64,000 nt of DNA, taken from assembly GCA_027563935.2 (NCBI GenBank), contig CM050451.1, forward strand, positions 26,737,565-26,801,564. Direction: 5' to 3'. Below the pieces are notes generated by a model, which did no database searches, was not told the DNA's origin, and saw only the letters and a program-made list of their open reading frames with translations. This DNA comes from Costus lasius. Lineage: Eukaryota > Streptophyta > Magnoliopsida > Zingiberales > Costaceae. A program made the translations under genes and the position numbers. Below are positions 55,601-64,000 of this stretch, piece after piece (the first letter of the stretch is position 1; the number at the start of each line of letters is the position of its first letter).

Positions 55601-58600
55601 TAAAGAAAGAAGTTTGATTAGGCGAATATACCATAGTTGCGGCAATGAAGTTGAAGAACCCGGCGGACGAGGTTGGTCTATTTCCAAAGAAAGACAAGAA
55701 GATCCTTAAGAAGTTATAGGATGCAATGCCATTAAAGTTACCAAAGAAGCTACCTCCATGATAGGACGTGGATCATCGAATCAAGGTGGAACTTAGTAAC
55801 AAACTACTATCATGATTGCTATATTGGCTTAGACAAATTGAGTCAACGGAATGAAGGAAGCAACTCAAGAGCCCTTGGAGGGTGGACTCGTTTGGAACTC
55901 TATGCCACCCTTTGATGCGCCAATGCTCTTTCAAAAGAAATAAGATGGAGCATCATGCAAAGAAGCCAAATACTTTTGCCAAGACATGATAGACAAGTTA
56001 GAGACATTGGTTGCAAATTGAGAAGGCCCTATTATGAAGCAAGCAGCTCAGCTTATGCGTGCAAGCTGAGCCCTCGAACTAGATGGAGTACACCCACTAT
56101 CTCAAGATTGAAAGATGGACTCGGGATGAAGACTATCTCAAGTTGGGTCAAGACCGTGGCCTAAAGTGTTGGAGTCTTGTACTGGATCTATGTGAGTGTC
56201 TAAGTGTAATGTTTTAGGGTCGGCTGCAAGGTGTTCGATAAAATATCTTAGTGATATCAATCCTTTTAAATAGTTATGCCTTGGTTGTGTACTTGGTAGA
56301 TATTTAGTCTACTAAGTAGAGTCTAGTTGTGTCGGGCTATATTAGAATTGACATGTTTCTGATTGTGTAAATCGCAGGGTACTTGGGGCCTCGGAATATG
56401 TAAAATCCGCCTACCAAGGTCTAAGAAGCCTTTTACTAATGGATGATACTTAGTTGTGTTTGGTTATTACAGCAGGGTGAAGGTGCTAGGTTAAATTAGA
56501 TATCAGGACAATGAGTATAAAACAGAAGCTTCCTATTTTTGCCTTCATGACCCTAAGTCCTAGTCTAGTCTTGTATTTTCTTTTTATATTTGAATAAATT
56601 CATTGTGGGGTCCGTAGCATCCTTTTTAACCACTTGTCTTTAATGCGGATCATTGGCATTTTACAAATAGGTTGACTACCATCCAACACTGTATAGGATG
56701 GTAGACCGCACGGGGTATGAGGATAAAACCTACACTCATGACATTGCGCTCCTCATCGTGTGCTACCACTCCCTTGGTGCTTCCCACCTTGTGCGGCTAG
56801 CCCTATCTATCTTAGTGCAATGTTCTTACCACCATATGTAGATTAATAAAAATTATATGTGCATAGATGATGACACTTTGTTACTTGCTAGCTACCTTTT
56901 CATATCCATAAACAAATAAGGCTTTTATATAAAGTGGATAGCTTCTCTTGTTTATAAATTATGGAGTATTAGGACACAAGGTAGGATTACATCAACTTTG
57001 ATACCTCAAGTTTACAAGGATTGAGTTTATGATATGATAAAGTAAGTTATACCACTTTATAGTCCCATACTTTTTATTTCTCCACCTCTTTGTATGAATT
57101 AAATTACAATAACTTAGATCGGACCGGTTTTACTGTAGTGTATCAGTTTCATTATAGCAAACTAGTTCGAGACCAGAGCGGTATATCTGTTCGGACCGAT
57201 TTTTCAAACCTTGATACATATACATGTGTTATATGTATATGTATGAGCATGAATATATATGTATGAACTCACATACATATGTATGCATGCATGTATATGT
57301 TCATATATGTGTTTATAGTTTATATGCATGTATATTTGTATATATATATATCTACCAAGGTTTTAAATCTCGGTCCGAGTACTAGTGGCATCAATATTAA
57401 AGTGTACTAATACTTGCTTTGTCAACACATGGTATACTAATACTAATTTTGTCTCGGACTGATACATATAGTCTATATTAGGCGGTAGACCGGTATATGA
57501 AACCATAATATCTATCTATCTATCTATCTATATATATATATACATATATATACACACACAAGGTGCATGTCTTCCTTCTCATTGAGAATTTTTTATTTGT
57601 TAATTTTTCATGTCTTTCTTTAGCTGCTAATTAAGTTGCTGTTTTGCTTGTCCTTTGACATCCAAAATTGTATCTGGATTCGAAATGGTTACTGAGGCAT
57701 TTAGATATTATCTATTTACTTGTACTTTTCTCATGTACTTTATGTAAAAATACCTTAATATAGCATTCTCGTACATGTTCTACCTAGTTCCTTGTAGAAC
57801 TACCTGATGTTGCCTTTTTCCAATTCTTTCTTCTCTTTGTACTTTAGTCGCTAGTATGAGATCTTAGCTTAGGCATGTCAATGCTATGTAAAATATCATC
57901 TAATCATGGTCATGGTGGCTCAAATTTCATTTGGGAAAGATTATTCAATTCAATGTTTGGTAGTTATATTGAAGAGGACTTTCCTTGGTTTTTGGGAACA
58001 ATAAAACCAATTTATTGAATACCAAATTGCCAAAAAATTGAAAAACCGAACTTAAAATTTCAAAACCGATACCGAAACCGATTAAGGAAAATACCGATTA
58101 GTAAATTACCGATTTACCAATTGGTAAATTCGGTAAGTTTGGTAAATTACCAAATTACCTATAATTTTAAATTAATTTTAATCGATTTAGCTATTCTATT
58201 TATTCATGCAATAAACAATTATGAAAAAAATTAAATATAAATGGAAATAATTATGTTAACATTGTCATATTTTTTTAACAATATGTAATAATTATAATAA
58301 AAAATAAAAATTAGGCTAGGAATATGAATTGGGCTAAGTTGAGAAGTGTTGAGAAAGAACTAAGAACGTGAGTTTAAAAGAATAATTCCATGTAATAATT
58401 AATAAAAAATAAAAATTGGGCTAGGCTGAGAAATGTTGAGAAGGGAACTAAGAACATGAGTTTGGGTTGGGCAAAAGTTGTGGATCAAGTTTAGAAAAAA
58501 AAATGTAAATATATATGTATATCGGTAAATCGGTAAATTACCGAACTGAAAATCGAAAACTGAAAACCGAATTATATAAAAATTATTACCGAACCGAAAA

Positions 58601-61600
58601 CCGATACCGAATTTACTGAACCGAAAACCGATACCGAATTTACTGAATCGATTTACTAATTTACGGATCGGTAAATTCGGTAAAAACCAAATTATGCTTA
58701 CCCTAGTCTAGGCTATGAAAATGTTAAATGAGTTGATAATCTTTTGCTGAATTAAAGTGCTCTCTTATGACCTGGCGTTACTTTGATGGGATATTTACAT
58801 TATTTGTTTTAGTTCTCTTGTGCAAACTATTAGGTACTATTCATTGCTTGATAATGTTGTCACATTTTTTTCTGGATTTAATAATTAATGTCTTTATGTG
58901 TAGGCACAGAAAATAAAGTAGCCTCGATTGAAGAAAGCATAAAACATGCAAGAGAAGCTGTGCAACTGGACATAAAGGATGGAAATTCTTGGTGTAAGGT
59001 TCTATTTCCTTGACAAAAATATCATTCCATTATTTGTTTGTGTTTGCATATCGGCGTTTGTAAAGGTGTCCTGGTGCAAAAGTGTAGCTTATTGGATAAG
59101 AGAAAAAAAACCCAAAGAAATGCTCTAGGTTGAACTCTAACTATAACCAAGTTGCATAAGATCATGCCAATCCCGTAGGGTGTTGTATCATGATGCACAT
59201 TTTGTTTGTTCTTTTTTCTTCATAACACTAGTTTGTCAGTGGTGAAAAATCAAGGAACTCAAACCCCTATTCTTTGGCGCATCTTGTGCTACAGACACTT
59301 CTAATGTGAACCGATTTTCTTAATTTACACAATTTAGTCCAAGGTCATCTTAACTGACTTGTAAACATGAAAAAGAAACATCTATTAGTGTGAAGAAATT
59401 GTACCTAAAATAACTGACATCACTTTGAAGTCTGAATTACAGTTTGTCACTGTCAAATAATGAGTTAGTTTGATTTATTAAAGAGGTTGATGATTCGATA
59501 TTAGGTGCACTTGGACAAAGTGTAATTTTTGTTAGTAATCAAGGGGGGTTTTAAGGATTGGAAGAAACAATCAACCATTGTTTAATTATTCCATAAAATT
59601 CTCGTGCTACCATTGTTGAGAAGCTCCGTTACTACTTTCTTTGAAGTTTTCATGCAACACCATCATTAGGCGTTGGTCACTGGAATTATTGCCTTGTGAT
59701 AGTTTAGTTAGTCAGTTTAATAATTATTTGACACTACAGCTATTCTATTTTATGCATCAAAAGAAAAGATAACATTATATTGAAAAAAAATCCATTATCT
59801 AGGAAGAATAACGAGAGGATCATAGGTCTTTTTCATGGTTCATTGCTGCTCACTAGAACATTATCGTTTGTATGAACTGCTATTTCTGTCTCCTTGATAT
59901 GGTTCAATATCACATTCTCGTGATCCATGATATCCATTAGACCAATTATATATAGTAGCGGCCAATGCTGTTATATTTCATGGTTGCCCTAGATATTGAA
60001 CTAACTAGAATATTATGACATTCTTCATTTTAGTGGACATAGTTTGGAAATGTTCATTACTAACATGAACCCCATGAACCCACCCATTTATTATTCATTT
60101 CTAACACTTTTGATGAGTAACCTATACTTATTTGGTCTCTAATTATATATTATGCTAGTTTTCCTTCGTACCATATTGCAGAGGCCATACTAAGCAGCAT
60201 TTGTCAATTGAATGCAATACTTTTCTACTGTGCCCCATAGTATGTTTTACCATGCTAAGCATTATTTGTTAATCATGCTAAGCTATATTTTTATTTTTTT
60301 TAAGTGCAATTTAATACTAACACAGCCTACCGGTTATAATATAATGATATCCAATTGCAGATTTTTTTTTCTTTTCAAAATAGGTAGTACATTTGAATAG
60401 ATGTCAGTAAAGGTATGTAAAAGAGATGTAAAAGAGATCATTGTACAGAACAATTCTTGCACTCAATCCATATCTGCCAAGTAAATCACATCATCTAAAT
60501 CATGAGACAAAGTACTAAGCTCATAGCCTAGTTACTTCATTCCAGGGTTTTAGAAGAACTGTATTAAGCAGGGATTTAAAAACTGATTTGTACCACCTGC
60601 TATGGGAGATATGTATTGGTTTAACCTATAAGGTCAGCACCAATTGGGTGCCATGTATGTTTTGGGTGGTATTGACGGGTACTCTATGCCACCGTATATA
60701 CTGGTGCACAGTCTAATATTTGACCACACAACCTTTGTATAAATACCCTTCTTGACACATCTGAAATGGAACAGGCCCAGGACACAACCTCCAGCAATCT
60801 CATTAAGAACTCCCAGCAATAATAGATTTATTTACACACCACCCACGCAGTAACTTCAACAATTCTCGTGTATGCGGTAAACTAGTATAGCATCCACTCT
60901 CCATCTTATGCAGGCATATTTCAGTAACCTCATTGCAGAATTTCAAAATGCTCTGTTTGACTCTGCTCATTATATGTGCTTACCTTATGGCAGAAAATGG
61001 TTTAGCCTACTCCATTTGATGTGTGTAGGTGATATGTCAACCATAATCACGTGGTATCTTATATCAATGCAACAGTGCATTCTTTAATGTTTTCTTATAT
61101 ATCATGGCAAGGTAATTTATTCATTAAAAATTTTCTTAACTATCACATGTTGTTTGTGCAGACAATCTCGGAAATGCATGTCTTACAAGTTTTTTCGTAA
61201 CTGGAGCTTGGGACTATGCAAAGCTACATCAGTCTTTGAAAGCTTATCAAAATGCTGTAAGATATGCTATATATCAAAGGGGATTGCATTGTATTTAATT
61301 AAATTTTAATCTCCAAAAGAATAAATAAGCTATGTTTTCTTTTTATTTTTTTTACACAATCTCATTTATTTGGCTAGTTCCTCCACAAAAAAAATTCTTA
61401 TATTTTCTAATGCAATTCAGGAGAAGGATGAACTAATGCATTCTAATCCGGACCTTTACTTCAATTGCGCTTCTGTAAGTATTTGCCCTAAACTCTGTTT
61501 TTTCATCAATTTATTTATTTATTTATTTTTACCCAGTCCTATACAGCTATACTACATGGAAGTGAATATAGAATTGTTCTTGTGAGATAACATGTATTCC

Positions 61601-61771
61601 CATACTGGATGATTTCCCCCTCTCCCTTATCAGGCAAACAAGTATTTGGAAAACTACGAAAGAGCTCTTCAGGGTTTTGAATCTGCTGCTTCGAAGGATC
61701 CTGGCCTAAATGCTGATAATGAAGCTCAAATGATCATTAATCTTCTGGACAAGATAGAGAGTTCTGTGAAG
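46468..61771 (+). CDS. TTC5: TTC5-like tetratricopeptide repeat protein, 3' end outside window
   Basis: Eight exons join to a continuous 277-codon frame: 46468-46642, 50759-50868, 50948-51058, 51203-51260, 58904-58993, 61162-61256, 61421-61474, 61634-61771. The N-terminus (VDELYLLRDTYFPPDPDEKASRL) matches the plant TTC5 family as I know it. TPR helices lie at about residues 75-130 (KAVKLNPSLSDAWLCLGNCIWKKGDL) and 155-260 (HAREAVQLDIKDGNSWYNLGNAC, YFNCASANKYLENYERALQGFESA). The family also has a C-terminal OB fold; that part is missing here. Mammalian TTC5 is a p300 cofactor and recognises nascent tubulin to trigger tubulin mRNA decay; whether the plant protein does so is inference. Intron 1 appears to use a GC donor. 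Confidence 0.85.
46643..50758 (+). other. TTC5 intron 1, 4.1 kb, apparent GC-AG
   Basis: AT-rich non-coding DNA. 47160-47400 and 49614-49870 are weakly similar to each other (CAACTTG, CATCC, TTTTTACTTTTT order), perhaps remnants of one old repeat. The 48970-49580 part has element-like ends. ORFs of 60-86 codons show no family signal. Confidence 0.6.
48970..49580. mobile_element. Possible degenerate hAT-like repeat in intron 1
   Basis: The left end GGGCACTATGGATGAGAATAAA resembles the inverse of the right end TTGTTGCCATTCATAGCCC. CGGGTT-rich inner sequence lies on both sides, as in plant hAT MITEs. The middle (49200-49450) is CTGCTACTG-rich. Ends are imperfect and no target duplication is seen. 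Confidence 0.3.
50759..50868 (+). CDS. TTC5: TTC5 exon 2
   Basis: Between ATACAG and GTATGT. Encodes EQRKSPLQRANYEYLRGKIL and onward to DHLSKA. Phase 1 at the 5' side, phase 0 at the 3' side. Confidence 0.88.
50948..51058 (+). CDS. TTC5: TTC5 exon 3
   Basis: Between TTTCAG and GTGTTC. 37 codons, the core of the first TPR (LNPSLSDAWLCLGNCIWKKG). Phase 0 at both sides. Confidence 0.9.
51130..51199. repeat. 35-bp tandem duplication in intron 3
   Basis: TTCTTCCAGTATAC.GTTGCTTAGGACAATG occurs twice in a row (near 51129 and 51162), just before exon 4. The second copy lies upstream of the TATGCAG acceptor. Confidence 0.75.
51203..51260 (+). CDS. TTC5: TTC5 exon 4
   Basis: Between TATGCAG and GTAAGA. 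Encodes GPNKKILCQLSMLERSMAQ plus one base of the next codon (glycine). Confidence 0.9.
51970..52837. mobile_element. AT-rich DNA transposon-like repeat with imperfect 9-bp target duplication
   Basis: Ends ATGTTGTCA and TGACAACCTT are inverted. Flanks ATGCAATCA (51961-51969) and ATGCAACTA (52838-52846) could be a diverged 9-bp target duplication, which is Mutator-like. Both inner ends are packed with GGATCTTA.GATC and GATCGG motifs in inverted sense (51990-52170, 52740-52830). No transposase. Confidence 0.45.
54290..55125 (+). pseudogene. gag remnant of the intronic gypsy element
   Basis: Broken frames encode a retrotransposon gag domain (ENFLFNMEQYFLVTQIDIED, AKLWWHTWVQNG), then a damaged zinc knuckle CFLHGGKHWVKDC in which the second cysteine is histidine. 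Several stops and shifts. A nonsense-rich relic. Confidence 0.7.
55130..55471 (+). pseudogene. Retropepsin of the intronic gypsy element
   Basis: 113 open codons: VEVRLHGHRVKAMVDSGGSHDFISKDEATKL with active site DSG, then VVPLDEFEVILGMEFL. This is a typical chromovirus protease. The following 500 bp hold decayed RT approach (PMPFLDTL, AMPLKLPKKLPP, DVDHRIKVEL) and then the structure ends. Confidence 0.8.
57110..57510. repeat. Decayed TIR-type repeat and TATG-rich simple repeat
   Basis: 57110-57215 and 57345-57510 carry CGGACCG, CGGTATAT and ACCTTGATAC or CCAAGGTTTTAAAT blocks in inverted sense, as in plant MITEs whose ends read AAGGTTTTAAA. Between them 57225-57345 is rich in TATATG/CATATA. 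Confidence 0.45.
57508..57560. repeat. (TATC)n, (TA)n, (CA)n microsatellite
   Basis: Five TCTA/TATC units, then TATATATA, TACATATATATA and CACACACA. Confidence 0.9.
58010..58700. mobile_element. AT-rich hAT/MITE-like repeat with ACCGAAAACCGA ends
   Basis: Both ends are made of inverted ACCGATACCGA and TCGGTAAATTCGGTA blocks, with an AT-rich core. Includes a perfect 27-bp tandem duplication (58591-58617 and 58618-58644). No coding capacity. Similar blocks start again at 63860. Confidence 0.5.
58904..58993 (+). CDS. TTC5: TTC5 exon 5
   Basis: Between TGTGTAG and GTAAGG. Encodes TENKVASIEESIKHAREAVQ and onward to GNSW plus one base. The donor inside TGGTGTAAGG was chosen because it gives WYNLGNAC with exon 6. 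Confidence 0.88.
58994..61161 (+). other. TTC5 intron 5
   Basis: 2.2 kb. 60560-60830 shows MITE-like ends and a core with inverted GGTAC/GTACC-type blocks. The rest is AT-rich. No gene. Confidence 0.6.
61162..61256 (+). CDS. TTC5: TTC5 exon 6
   Basis: Between TGTGCAG and GTAAGA. Encodes NLGNACLTSFFVTGAWDYAK and onward to AYQNA, the next TPR. Confidence 0.9.
61421..61474 (+). CDS. TTC5: TTC5 exon 7
   Basis: Between ATTCAG and GTAAGT. 18 codons, EKDELMHSNPDLYFNCAS. Phase 0 at both sides. Confidence 0.9.
61634..61771 (+). CDS. TTC5: TTC5 exon 8
   Basis: Between ATCAG and GTAATC. 46 codons, ANKYLENYERALQGFESAAS and onward to LDKIESSVK. Last exon I can find; the C-terminal OB-fold exons lie beyond 64000. 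Confidence 0.9.
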
Positions 61772-62195
61772 GTAATCCATTTGTTTATGACTTTGAAGTT
61801 TTTTAATAGTACCGGCCACTAGGTTGAAAAGGTTATAATTATCATTAGAAACTTTTCAAGTTAACTGGTATTGGCTATAATTTAAAGCTCAAAATTATGA
61901 CTGTAATTAAGGCTACAATGGGTAATCCCAAAAGGAACCAATTCATTTCTAAGATATACCGGACTAGAGAGAGAAAATTGCCTTTTCTCGTATATTGTGG
62001 ATATTGTAGGGCGTTTAAGTTATCTCTATCCTCATTTCTATTACAAGACAATGAGCATATTAGGGAATGCCTACTTTTACTAATGGGAACAATTGTCCTC
62101 TCAATAAGCCAGAACAGGAATTTAATTGTTGATAAAGAACTAGGTTAGTTGCTGTAAAGCCATGAAATATATGGAACTGTAAGAGCCAATGCCAA

Positions 62196-62628
62196 TCAAG
62201 GTTATAAAAACCAGTCCAGCTGGACTGGTAGACAGACCAACTCTGAACCAGTGACTCTAAACCAGTGTAGCAGAGTGCAGTAAAGGGGAGAAGAGGAAAT
62301 AAGAGAAGAGAAGAGGAGAAGAAAGGAGAGAAGAAGAAAGGAGGAGAGAAAGAAGAATAAAAGGGCTTCTGGAAACTCCGCTCATCCGACTTCCACACTT
62401 GAACATAGCTCTCTTCCTTCTCTGCCTCTCATACACAGCTCACGGTGGAAGGAGCTCTTGCCCATCTGGTTCCTGCATGCAATTTGCGAGAGCCGGAAAC
62501 TCTGTCATCTACTCCGCATGCAAATCCACTTTGCTCTTGTATGTCCAGTTCTATCTCTTATGGATTAGTATGTACCTATCCAAGTGTGGACCAGTACACA
62601 GTCTAGGTTGAGTTTTAAAACTTTGATG
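62196..62628. mobile_element. MITE-like repeat with ATCAAGGTTATAAAA ends
   Basis: The left end ATCAAGGTTATAAAAACC is roughly inverted at the right end TTGAGTTTTAAAACTTTGATG. The inner part has ACCAGTCC and GGACCAGT near the ends. A purine run of ~80 bp lies at 62279-62362. No ORF of note. Confidence 0.45.
62279..62362. repeat. Purine-only tract
   Basis: AGTAAAGGGGAGAAG... about 84 bp of A and G with only two or three T. The complementary strand gives a fortuitous Ser/Phe-rich ORF. Confidence 0.8.
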
Positions 62629-63289
62629 CAAATTATCTTTGTTTCAACTTTTATACATTACTACATTGACAGGAGTAAAAATTTTATTGTGGTTAATCAT
62701 GCAATTGGCTAATATACCTAAAATCACTTGGTAGAAAAAGCTTACTTGGTGTAATACTTATCTAAACCTTATAAACCTGTATAAAGGTTTCCCCACTTTC
62801 AATACAGGACAATCTTGGGTGATTTTACAAAGATTTGACATGTGAGCAAATTCTGATTATGAGTCTAAAATTTTCTGGTTAGTTAGGATCATCACGAACC
62901 TTCAACTTTGCTATTAGTTTCTCTTTCTGATCCTTGTTCCAGCCTGCTAGGTTCTAAAATCCTGGGTTATCTTGGTTTAGGATTAAATTGGTGTGTAACC
63001 AGTAAAGTAACTATGTCATACTCTTTTGATAAACGTGCAAGGTTTAAATTTTGCACCAATATGCACCAATTTATTGTTGGATCTCAAGTTCTCAACCAAA
63101 AAGGTGAGGTACCGAATCAACATGATACAAGCTAGATGTCATTTGGTTGTTGAGGTCTGGTAATAGCCCCACCTAATTTATCTTAGAGGACTGGTTTTAT
63201 ATATAAAAAGAATATATAAGTTAGTTTTATTAAGTCAAATAGAAAATTCATAATTTTATTTAATTATAATTTCTTACCTTGCTATTAAG

Positions 63290-63830
63290 AGCTTCTCTAG
63301 CGTAACTTAGGATAGTATTGACTTAATTCAATGCTTAAGACTGCAATGTCTCCCTCTCAAATTAGTCTCAGAACACGTGAAGCTGGTAAATGCTTTGCTA
63401 CATGTCCTTGTATTGCATGGAATAGTTGGCAATTTGATGGACTAAGGTTTAAAATTTCAGTTTGAGACCGTTACCAGTCCACACGCATCTCTAGCATAAC
63501 CTAGGATAGTATATTGGCTTAATTCAATGCTTAAGAATGCAAGTCTCCCCCTCAAAGCTGGTAAATGCTTTGCTGCATGTCCATGTAGACTGTGGTCCCA
63601 ATATAATTTGCTAAAATTTCAGTTTGAGGCTGTTACCCGTCCACACTTCTCTAGCATAACTTAGGATAGTATTGACTTAATTCAATACTTAAGACTGCAA
63701 TGCCTCCCCCTCAAATTAGTCTCGGAACATATGAAGCTGGTAGACTATGGTCCAAATATAGTTTGCATGGAATAGTTGGCATCAGGATGGACTAAGGTTT
63801 AAAATTTTAGTTTGAGACTGTTATCCGTAA
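63290..63830 (+). repeat. Three-copy tandem repeat of 160-195 bp
   Basis: Copies start near 63290, 63486 and 63648, each with TCTCTAGC.TAAC.TAGGATAGTAT, TTAATTCAAT.CTTAAGA.TGCAA, CTCCC.CTCAAA and AAGCTGGTA. Each ends AAAATTT.AGTTTGAG..TGTTA. The second copy lacks ~35 bp. Confidence 0.85.
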
Positions 63831-63847
63831 TAGAAGAAGAAGTCGAA

Positions 63848-64000
63848 GGGCCGTCCATTAAATGGCTCAACCCGAAAAACCGAATTGAACCAAACCAAAA
63901 TATTCGGTTTGGTTTGAGTTTTAATATTATGGGTCGATTTTGGTTTAGTTTTGCAGAAGCTGAAAATAGATCGGTTTAGTTTGGTTTTTTCGGTTTTTAA
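63848..64000. mobile_element. Start of an AACCGAA-type MITE at the window edge
   Basis: CCCGAAAAACCGAATTGAACCAAACC and the inverted GGTTTAGTTTGGTTTTTTCGG lie within 130 bp. Resembles plant hAT-type MITE ends. Right border not reached. Confidence 0.4.

Larger units (their letters stand above)
53672..56688 (+). mobile_element. Small chromovirus-like gypsy element, gag plus protease only
   Basis: Direct repeats 53672-54112 and 56167-56688 start TGTTGGAGTCTTGTA.T and end ATCCAAC, acting as LTRs. The inner 2 kb holds gag and protease with the start of RT; most of RT, RNase H and integrase are missing. The left LTR is about 80 bp shorter. Target duplication not found. It sits in sense inside intron 4. 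Confidence 0.75.
51261..58903 (+). other. TTC5 intron 4, 7.6 kb, loaded with repeats
   Basis: GTAAGA...TGTGTAG. It contains a DNA-transposon-like repeat (51970-52837), a small gypsy element (53672-56688), AT simple repeats and MITE-like blocks (57110-58700). Nothing in the remaining parts looks coding. The exons on both sides stay in phase. Confidence 0.75.
61772..64000 (+). other. TTC5 intron 8 (incomplete)
   Basis: No further exon matching the expected C-terminal part is visible. It holds a MITE-like block (62196-62628) with a purine tract, a three-copy tandem repeat (63290-63830) and the start of another MITE at the edge. Confidence 0.55.

Noticed and set aside
62060..62398. 112-codon minus ORF rich in Ser/Phe/Leu
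   Set aside because: It reads the pyrimidine strand of the purine tract inside a MITE-like repeat.
61772..64000. A ninth TTC5 exon
   Set aside because: No stretch with splice sites encodes the expected C-terminal region. ORFs at 61897-62148 and 62908-63135 show no TPR or OB-fold features.

Overview
The window is nuclear DNA of a flowering plant, very probably a monocot and more likely a non-grass than a grass. That guess rests on Angela-like copia elements, Athila-like gypsy elements, a GC-rich first exon and AT-rich introns; the species cannot be fixed from the sequence. About 45 kb on the left is a pile of nested and broken LTR retrotransposons. The right-hand 18 kb holds one cellular gene, a plant homologue of TTC5 (tetratricopeptide repeat protein 5), running rightward and cut by the window end.

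Layout. 1-7019: E1, a minus-strand Athila-like element (gag, protease, deleted pol, 5' LTR), split by an Angela-like solo LTR (1447-3669, target duplication ATGTT). 7020-7692: a truncated LTR of the same family facing the other way, so the two form a large inverted repeat. 7869-10053: LTR and 3' region of another minus-strand gypsy element. 10054-25655: a plus-strand Angela-like copia element whose 5' LTR is split by E2 (11145-20394, target duplication ACAGG), a complete non-autonomous Athila-like element. The copia element stops inside reverse transcriptase and is fused in frame to an Athila downstream ORF. 25656-41926: E3a and E3, an Athila-like element with gag-pol, a downstream ORF and nearly identical LTRs, preceded by the 3' half of a second copy. 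An Angela-like solo LTR (36134-37813, target duplication CATCT) splits the E3 downstream ORF. 41927-44724: E4, an Athila-like pol fragment on the minus strand, fused to E5, a chromovirus-type integrase fragment (44725-45475). 45476-46467: intergenic DNA with a foldback repeat. 46468-61771: eight TTC5 exons with introns up to 7.6 kb that carry a small gag-protease gypsy element and several MITE-like repeats. 61772-64000: intron or downstream DNA, with a triple tandem repeat.

The Athila-like elements share structure that their genes do not explain: (1) spaced arrays of a ~22-bp palindrome, arms GGTGAACCCC and GGGGTTCACC, repeated every 63-76 bp upstream of the LTR TATA box and again between pol and the downstream ORF; (2) two short stem-loops right after the pol stop, kept in four elements; (3) a doubled stem-loop repeat in the 3' untranslated region. 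E1 and E2 carry different in-frame pol deletions but keep gag, protease and the integrase tail, as expected of parasites mobilised in trans. The palindrome arrays and stem-loops are the best candidates here for an undescribed cis-acting system.
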